Assembly (NCBI GenBank): GCA_023205875.1
Contig: CP060760.1
Location: forward strand, 744,001 to 808,000
Length of the DNA stretch: 64,000 bases
From: Chloropicon primus
Lineage: Eukaryota; Chlorophyta; Chloropicophyceae; Chloropicales; Chloropicaceae
Direction: 5' to 3'
The notes below the pieces were generated by a model, which was not told the origin of the DNA, ran no database searches, and saw nothing but the letters and a program-made list of their open reading frames with translations. Every line of letters begins with the position of its first letter. The first letter of the stretch is position 1. The position numbers were made by a program, and so were the translations under genes. Below are positions 58,589-64,000 of this stretch, piece by piece.

Positions 58589-60823
58589 ATGACGGTGATC
58601 TCGACGGCCAAGAGAATGCTGAAGAAGGTGGACGCCAAGGAGGAGGATAGAAAGGAGGAACTGAAGGCAATCAGAAAGCAAAACACCAAAGTTTCGATCT
58701 TCTTTGGTGGCAATGTCGGTGGACTCCAGCGTGCGAGAGCCGGTTCCATCAAGGAGATCTTGGACACCAACAGAATATTTGGGCGTGACTTCACTTGGGC
58801 TGTCATAGCTCCAGACTCCCAATGGAAGTCCAAGTGGGACTACTTGATTATCATCTTTGTCCTGTACAACTCGTTGTTCATTCCTTTTAGCTTTTCGTTC
58901 CTGCAGACGAGGAACTCTATGGTGGAAATATTCGACTACTTTGTGGACTTTATGTTTCTGATCGATATGGGGCTGAGTTTCTTCACGGGATTCTACGACA
59001 ACAGAGGTGACGAGGTCGTGGACTTGAAGGAGATTAGGGTCAAGTACTTTTCGAGGTGGTTCTGGATTGATCTCGTAGCCGTCTTCCCCTTCGAGGTCTT
59101 GATTCTTGCTTCGGGGAAGAACCTCAATGTCTCGGTATTCAACCTTTTCAAGGCACCGCGTCTGCTGCGTTTGGGTAAGCTTGCCAAGAAATTGGATCAG
59201 ATGGCAGGTGCCAACGCGTTCCGTATCTTCAAGTTGCTTCTGGTGTTCACCCTGTTCGCGCATTGGGTTGCGTGCGTCTGGTTCTTCGTGGGCCGTTTCC
59301 AGGACGAAGGTAACTTGTGGAGCGGAAGCGTGTGGCTTGCAGAGAACCACTTGTGCCAGACAGTGAAAGGTCCGGGGGCCTTGGTGGACGGCGCGTACAT
59401 ATCCGTCCCCGCCGACGAGGTCGGAACGGCGTACATGGTTGAAGGTGTCTTGGCGTGCATCAAGGGTGGAGCATACGGAACCACGGAGCATCGGTCTTGG
59501 GAGGTGCAGGACCAATTGTACTTGGCGAATTCGACCAAGTGCCCAGCCGCCGCGCTGCCAGAGTTTCCCTTCTACTGCAACAATGGCGTGTCTCACGTGA
59601 AGCCCTCCGCGAGTGTCTTCACGCAGTACATCACCTCCTTCTACTGGGCCTTGTCCACGCTGACAACGATCGGGTATGGTGATGTCACGCCATCCACGAA
59701 CTCGGAGAGAAGTTTCGTCGTGGTCATCATGTTGTTTGGTGCGATTCTTTATGCATCCATTTTTGGTAACGTCGCGGTTCTCATCCAGAACTTTGATGCC
59801 CAGCATGCGAGGTACTCCAAAAAGTTGAACCAGATGAACGAGTACGCAACATTTTACACCTTTGATATGCAGACGTACGACAGGCTGTTGAACTACACAG
59901 CGCAGCACCAGAGCATGGGAGCAAGTATTGATATGCGAACGATGCTCCAGGATTTCCCGAACAGTCTGAAGGGCGACGTGGCCATGATGGTGCACACTGA
60001 TTTCGTCAACGCCTTCAAGAGGCGCATCTTGCCGATGAGAGACGAGAAGAACTCGAACTTCCTGAGGGCGATGGCAATCCAGCTGCGGAACGTAGTCATA
60101 CTCAAGGGAGATTATGTTTTCTTCAAGGGAGAAGTGAACAAGGAGACATACTACATGTCCAAGGGATACATTGGTCTGGCCTTCGACGTGGACAACTCGC
60201 GCAAGAGAATCGACCATTATGGCAGGAGTAGGGGTTTTACGGCCGACGGAAAGTCTCTCAAGTCAACCAAGTCAACCAAGTGGGGAAAAGTTGCGGGAGT
60301 TCTGGGCAGGTTGAGGGGCTCGACGATCTCAAAGCAAGGCACCAACGATGAGGATGAGCAGGACGTCAAGGTGTCCATCTTGACGTCGGGGGATACCTTT
60401 GGAAACCTTGATCCTTGGAGCAAGACGGTGAAGAAGTGCTCTTACGACGCGCTTGCGATCACCAAGTGCGAGCTCTTCTCCCTTCCGTACTTTGAGCTCG
60501 TGGAGCTCTCGAAGGACTACAAGCCAGAGATGAACATTATGTGCGACTACGCGAAGGAGAACCTTCAGCTCAAGAGAGAGTCAGAAAAGTCCTTCTTGGA
60601 TGTGGACCCCCACGAAGTCCACGAGAACGTGCAGAGGCGGTACAGCAAGAAGAAGAAGGACATGGATGAGTTGGCCAAGATCGAGCTCTCACTTGACATG
60701 AACGGAGGAATAGAGGATGTAGAGGAAAGGATGAGTTCAGTAGAAACAAAAGTTTTGGACAGGCTTGGTCTCTTGGAGGAGCGAGTCATGAATGCTCTCC
60801 TGAAGAAGAGATCCATGTATTAA
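58589..60823 (+). CDS. Voltage-gated K+ channel of the EAG/CNBD superfamily, paralogue 1
   Basis: 744 aa, intronless. S1-S6 span about residues 85-415: S1 WDYLIIIFVLYNSLFIPFSF, S2/S3 DYFVDFMFLIDMGLSFFTGF and FWIDLVAVFPFEVLILAS, a basic S4 (APRLLRLGKLAKKL), S5, a long extracellular turret (about 100 residues, Cys-containing), the pore with TLTTIGYGDVTP (K+ selectivity) and S6 with a C-linker. Then a CNBD-like beta-roll (VVILKGDYVFFKGEVNKETY) interrupted by a Ser/Lys-rich insert of about 60 residues. The phosphate-binding cassette is degenerate (SGDTFGNLDPWSKTVKKCSY, no Gly-Glu, no binding Arg), so direct cyclic nucleotide control is doubtful. It is tail-to-tail with a paralogue at 61120-63351. 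Confidence 0.92.
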   Translation: MTVISTAKRMLKKVDAKEEDRKEELKAIRKQNTKVSIFFGGNVGGLQRARAGSIKEILDTNRIFGRDFTWAVIAPDSQWKSKWDYLIIIFVLYNSLFIPFSFSFLQTRNSMVEIFDYFVDFMFLIDMGLSFFTGFYDNRGDEVVDLKEIRVKYFSRWFWIDLVAVFPFEVLILASGKNLNVSVFNLFKAPRLLRLGKLAKKLDQMAGANAFRIFKLLLVFTLFAHWVACVWFFVGRFQDEGNLWSGSVWLAENHLCQTVKGPGALVDGAYISVPADEVGTAYMVEGVLACIKGGAYGTTEHRSWEVQDQLYLANSTKCPAAALPEFPFYCNNGVSHVKPSASVFTQYITSFYWALSTLTTIGYGDVTPSTNSERSFVVVIMLFGAILYASIFGNVAVLIQNFDAQHARYSKKLNQMNEYATFYTFDMQTYDRLLNYTAQHQSMGASIDMRTMLQDFPNSLKGDVAMMVHTDFVNAFKRRILPMRDEKNSNFLRAMAIQLRNVVILKGDYVFFKGEVNKETYYMSKGYIGLAFDVDNSRKRIDHYGRSRGFTADGKSLKSTKSTKWGKVAGVLGRLRGSTISKQGTNDEDEQDVKVSILTSGDTFGNLDPWSKTVKKCSYDALAITKCELFSLPYFELVELSKDYKPEMNIMCDYAKENLQLKRESEKSFLDVDPHEVHENVQRRYSKKKKDMDELAKIELSLDMNGGIEDVEERMSSVETKVLDRLGLLEERVMNALLKKRSMY
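59100..59790 (+). repeat. Inverted near-identical core, left arm
   Basis: Encodes S4-S6 of channel 1 and matches the reverse complement of about 62030-62720 with only scattered base changes (for example gtcttggcg against gtcctggcg near 59450). Flanking coding sequence is far more diverged. Confidence 0.8.
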
Positions 60824-61119
60824 GAGGACCTTTACTTTAGGTGGTGGACCTTAGCCTTCCAGGCCGCAGGTTGACTTGGTTTTTGACGAGTGGTTTTGGG
60901 GAAATCGCTTTTTTGTTGTTGTGTGTATTTGTACTCCAGTAGCTCGTCTTCTTGGAGCCGATCGTGCGAAGTGTTCAGTTTGTGATGGTACTATAAAATT
61001 GCAACAGACCTTTGATATATTATTTCATATTATTACGTATACTTTCAAAGGGAGCATCTTACTTGCGGCTCACACCATGGAGGACTTCGTTCATAATTGT
61101 CGGTTAACTCTGTGCCGCC
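60824..61119. other. Spacer between convergent channel genes
   Basis: 296 bp holding the 3' flanks of both channel genes. No gene. It is the centre of the inverted repeat but is not itself palindromic by eye. Confidence 0.6.
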
Positions 61120-63351
61120 CTATTTCTTCTTTTCTGAGAAGACGCTCTTCATCTCGTGCTTGTTGAGGTATTGCTCAAAAGTGTCGAGGGCACTCATCAT
61201 TCTATCTTCGACGTACTGAAGCTTCCTTTCCAGCTGTGAAATGTTATGTACCAGCTTCGCGTCATCGACCTTTGGCCCACTTTTCGACTCACTTCTCTGG
61301 TCACTCGAGCTCGTAATATTCGTCTGAGGGTCCGCTGTCTTTGGCGTACTTGGCCTGCTGTTTCCAGTGCTCAAGTAAAAGAATCTGTTCTGCATGTGAT
61401 CTCTAAACTCCTTGATCTCACGCTTATAATCCGAGGCCATCTCCTTGAAGTCGTAGTGATCCAGGGCAAGCACTTCACAACCCGTGACGGCCTTTGCCTC
61501 AATCATCATCCTTCCTCCAAACATCGCTTTGAATTCTCCAAAGACTTCCCCGGGCTCCAAAATATGCTTGATCTCACTCTCCTTCTTCCCTTCCTCCTCC
61601 TCCTCCTCCCTAATGACATCCGATACATTCTGTACATAAATAGTGAGACTCACGCAGCCCCTCGAGACCAGGTAGAGCTGCTTGCTGACTTCCAGCTTGC
61701 CCAGGATGATGTCGCCCTTCAAGAACACGCAAGGGTGCAGCCGCGTGAACAAGTTCCTCACGAAAGCCATGTTCTTCGGATCCGTGGTGAACGGTATGCG
61801 AATCTGCATCTTCTTCAGAACCTCCATGTGGATCGTGAGGGCAACATCTCCTCGAAGGGAGCTAGGAAAATCCTGGAAGAACACCCTAATTTGTGGGTGA
61901 GACGTCACCCTGTGCTGCTTCTCCGTGTATATCAGCAGCTTCTCTTGGACTTCTGGCCTTATCAGGTAGAAGGAGCTGAACTCGTTCAACCTGTTGATCT
62001 TGTCCGTATACGCCGCGTGCAAAGCATCGAAGTTCTGGATGAGAACCGCGACGTTACCAAAAATGGATGCATAAAGAATCGCACCAAACAACATGATGAC
62101 CACGACGAAACTTCTCTCCGAGTTCGTGGATGGCGTGACATCACCATACCCGATCGTTGTCAGCGTGGACAAGGCCCAGTAGAAGGAGGTGATGTACTGC
62201 GTGAAGACACTCGCGGAGGGCTTCACGTGAGACACGCCATTGTTGCAGTAGAAGGGAAACTCTGGCAGCGCGGTGGCTGGGCACTTGGTCGAATTCGCCA
62301 AGTACATCTGAGTACCAACCTCCCAAGACCGATGCTCCGTGGTCCCATAGTCTCCACCCTTGATGCACGCCAGGACACCTTCAACCATGTACGCCGTTCC
62401 GACCTCGTCGGCGGGGACGGATATGTACGCGCCGTCCACCAAGGCCCCCGGACCTTTCACTGTCTGGCACAAGTGGTTCTCTGCAAGCCACACGCTTCCG
62501 CTCCACAAGTTACCTTCGTCCTGGAAACGGCCCACGAAGAACCAGACGCACGCAACCCAATGCGCGAACAGGGTGAACACCAGAAGCAACTTGAAGATAC
62601 GGAACGCGTTGGCACCTGCCAACTGATCCAATTTCTTGGCAAGCTTACCCAAACGCAGCAGACGCGGTGCCTTGAAGAGGTTGAATACCGAGACATTGAG
62701 GTTCTTCCCCGACGCAATGATCAAGACCTCGAAGGGGAAGATGGCGACCAGGTCAATCCAGAACCACCTTGACATGTATTTTTTCCTAATCTCCTTCAAG
62801 TCCACGACCTCGTCGCCACGAATGTCGTAGAATCCCGTGAAGAAACTCAGCCCCATATCGATCAGAAACAAAAAGTCCACAAAGTAGTCGAACATATCCA
62901 TGGACGAGTTTGCCGCTGTCACAAAGGAAAAGTTGTACGGGATGAAGAACGAGTTATAAAGTACAAGAATGATGACGATCCAATCCCAACGAGTCTTCCA
63001 CTTTGACTCGGTGGAAATGTTCGAGAGCGTGACTGACCCACACATGACCTTCATCTGTGACTCCGGCGGGGCCTCCCCGTCGTCCCAGTCGTCAGCTTTC
63101 CGCCGACCAGCAGTGTTCCCATTCTGTTTTTTGTTCTCGCCCGACTCGTTGATGGGAACGACCTGCTTCTTCATGGAGAGCCGAGATATCGAGAAGCTTG
63201 GGATGAACTTCCTCTTGGCCGTCGAGGTCAACCTACTCAGGTTAACACTCTTCTGGGAAACCAGGTTGGTCTTCTTCGAGTCCCCATCATTCTTGCTGGC
63301 GATGTTCGCGTGGGTCGTGAGCCCCTGGGAAAGAGCGGTAACAGCAGCCAT
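61120..63351 (-). CDS. Voltage-gated K+ channel of the EAG/CNBD superfamily, paralogue 2
   Basis: 743 aa, intronless, convergent with paralogue 1. The same plan: S1 WDWIVIILVLYNSFFIPYNF, S4 APRLLRLGKLAKKL, turret, TLTTIGYGDVTP filter, S6 and C-linker, CNBD. N-terminus (MAAVTALSQGLTTHANIASK) and the region after S6 are clearly different from paralogue 1, but S4 to S6 is almost identical to it even in third codon positions. The CNBD keeps more of the cassette: LEPGEVFGEFKAMFGGRMMI then EAKAV, with Gly-Glu and an Arg, so cyclic nucleotide binding is more plausible than in paralogue 1. It ends in a coiled-coil (LVHNISQLERKLQYVEDRMM). Confidence 0.92.
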   Translation of the reverse strand: MAAVTALSQGLTTHANIASKNDGDSKKTNLVSQKSVNLSRLTSTAKRKFIPSFSISRLSMKKQVVPINESGENKKQNGNTAGRRKADDWDDGEAPPESQMKVMCGSVTLSNISTESKWKTRWDWIVIILVLYNSFFIPYNFSFVTAANSSMDMFDYFVDFLFLIDMGLSFFTGFYDIRGDEVVDLKEIRKKYMSRWFWIDLVAIFPFEVLIIASGKNLNVSVFNLFKAPRLLRLGKLAKKLDQLAGANAFRIFKLLLVFTLFAHWVACVWFFVGRFQDEGNLWSGSVWLAENHLCQTVKGPGALVDGAYISVPADEVGTAYMVEGVLACIKGGDYGTTEHRSWEVGTQMYLANSTKCPATALPEFPFYCNNGVSHVKPSASVFTQYITSFYWALSTLTTIGYGDVTPSTNSERSFVVVIMLFGAILYASIFGNVAVLIQNFDALHAAYTDKINRLNEFSSFYLIRPEVQEKLLIYTEKQHRVTSHPQIRVFFQDFPSSLRGDVALTIHMEVLKKMQIRIPFTTDPKNMAFVRNLFTRLHPCVFLKGDIILGKLEVSKQLYLVSRGCVSLTIYVQNVSDVIREEEEEEGKKESEIKHILEPGEVFGEFKAMFGGRMMIEAKAVTGCEVLALDHYDFKEMASDYKREIKEFRDHMQNRFFYLSTGNSRPSTPKTADPQTNITSSSDQRSESKSGPKVDDAKLVHNISQLERKLQYVEDRMMSALDTFEQYLNKHEMKSVFSEKKK
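62030..62720 (-). repeat. Inverted near-identical core, right arm
   Basis: Encodes S4-S6 of channel 2; partner of 59100-59790. Limits are approximate, set where base identity drops by eye. Confidence 0.8.
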
Positions 63352-64000
63352 AGTGTAGCGGTTTCTCTTCTTGCTTTGCTCTACCTCTCAATCGTCTCTT
63401 CCTGCTAGCTCCCTGACCTTGGTATCTTTAATCGTCAACGTTTTCCGTTCTTTGCTGCTCCTGCTCACACCATCATTGGCTCTCGCAGCAAGCCAAAGGT
63501 GTCTTGTTCCACAACCCTTGGTTCGTTCGTGGATGATGACGTTGTTGGATAGGACAGATAGGATTTCTTTCCCTCAAGGCCGAGCCATCAGCAGCAGCCA
63601 GGTCCTCCAAGGCCTCACCTTGCCTCTCCTTGCGTGCTTCCAAAGGCCAAGGTCAGTCTCCTCGCCTTGGCAAGGTTTGCGCCTCCGCCCTTTTTCTTCT
63701 TCGTCTTTGCGGTGCGGTGCGGTGCGCGCGCAAATACGAATGGTGGTTCAAGTCCAAACCAAGTCAACCACCCAAGCGGTCGTCGTCTTGTGTGTTTGTG
63801 TGTTTGTGTGTTTTGTGTTTTGGACCGGAGCCTGGTCCTCCTCGGTCGTTGCGTTTGGTTCTCCTTGAAGCGCCTTGGGTTGCCTCAGCTCTTTCCTTTC
63901 CTTTCCTTTCCTTTCCTTCTGTTTTCTTTTCAGGTCAGGTCAGGTCGGGGGTGACGCTTAGACTTCGACTTCGCTTCGCTTTGGACAACAAACGCACAGA
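63352..64000. other. 5' flank of channel 2, no further gene seen
   Basis: 649 bp to the window end. It contains tgtgtttgtgtgttt (about 63790-63820), (CTTTC)n near 63890-63915 and a caggtcaggtcaggtc run near 63930-63948. Open frames here are hydrophobic but low-complexity, and I could not support a gene. Confidence 0.5.

Noticed and set aside
63371-63868. Hydrophobic open frame as a gene near the window end
   Set aside because: Low complexity, no recognisable family, overlaps simple repeats; likely promoter and 5' flank of channel 2.

Overview
The window is nuclear DNA from a GC-rich, gene-dense, intron-poor photosynthetic eukaryote. Evidence for this: core histones H2A and H2B as a divergent pair, ribosomal protein eL19, GT-AG introns that are mostly 65-240 bp, and products with organelle-targeting N-termini. 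A green alga of prasinophyte grade (for example a chloropicophyte-like picoalga) fits best: EPSP synthase stands alone instead of sitting in a pentafunctional AROM protein, and TLP18.3, a D27-like carotenoid isomerase, phytochelatin synthase and a nuclear RbcR-type LysR regulator are present. The species is inferred, not proven.

Layout. 1-9 kb: an incomplete unknown gene, a CD2BP2/Lin1-type splicing protein, H2B/H2A, spliced hisA, two unknown membrane proteins and a 176-bp tandem repeat. 9-23.6 kb: a Sec23-like COPII protein, nuclear rbcR, TLP18.3, DGAT2-like, eL19, a COQ10/EF-hand fusion, an unknown two-exon gene, and SDH flavoprotein. 23.3-36.5 kb: three tandem units of about 4.4 kb. Each carries a four-exon gene for a 12-TM, two-cyclase-domain protein that reads as a guanylyl cyclase with inverted catalytic domain order. 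Each unit begins with the 3' end of SDHA and ends with the first codons of the next gene, so the two internal junctions make in-frame SDHA-tail chimeras. 36.5-56.9 kb: ALKBH5-like oxygenase, DegP-type protease, EPSP synthase, a NELF-B homologue, diacylglycerol kinase, a SPRING-like secretory protein, a HugZ-like protein, FIS1, DPH2, phytochelatin synthase, PPT1, a D27-like isomerase and an MBD4-like glycosylase. 56.9-64 kb: a simple-repeat-rich gap, then two tail-to-tail voltage-gated/CNBD channel paralogues with a near-identical core.

The strongest unusual signals are the cyclase array and its patchwork divergence; a 408-bp block that looks identical at 19.7 kb and 54.7 kb and gives two unrelated proteins the same 5' region and N-terminal leader; NELF-B in an alga; the COQ10/EF-hand fusion; and local homogenisation of the channel pair. 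Guanylyl cyclases and CNBD-type channels lie within about 40 kb of each other, which may point to cyclic-nucleotide signalling, but no functional link is shown by the sequence.
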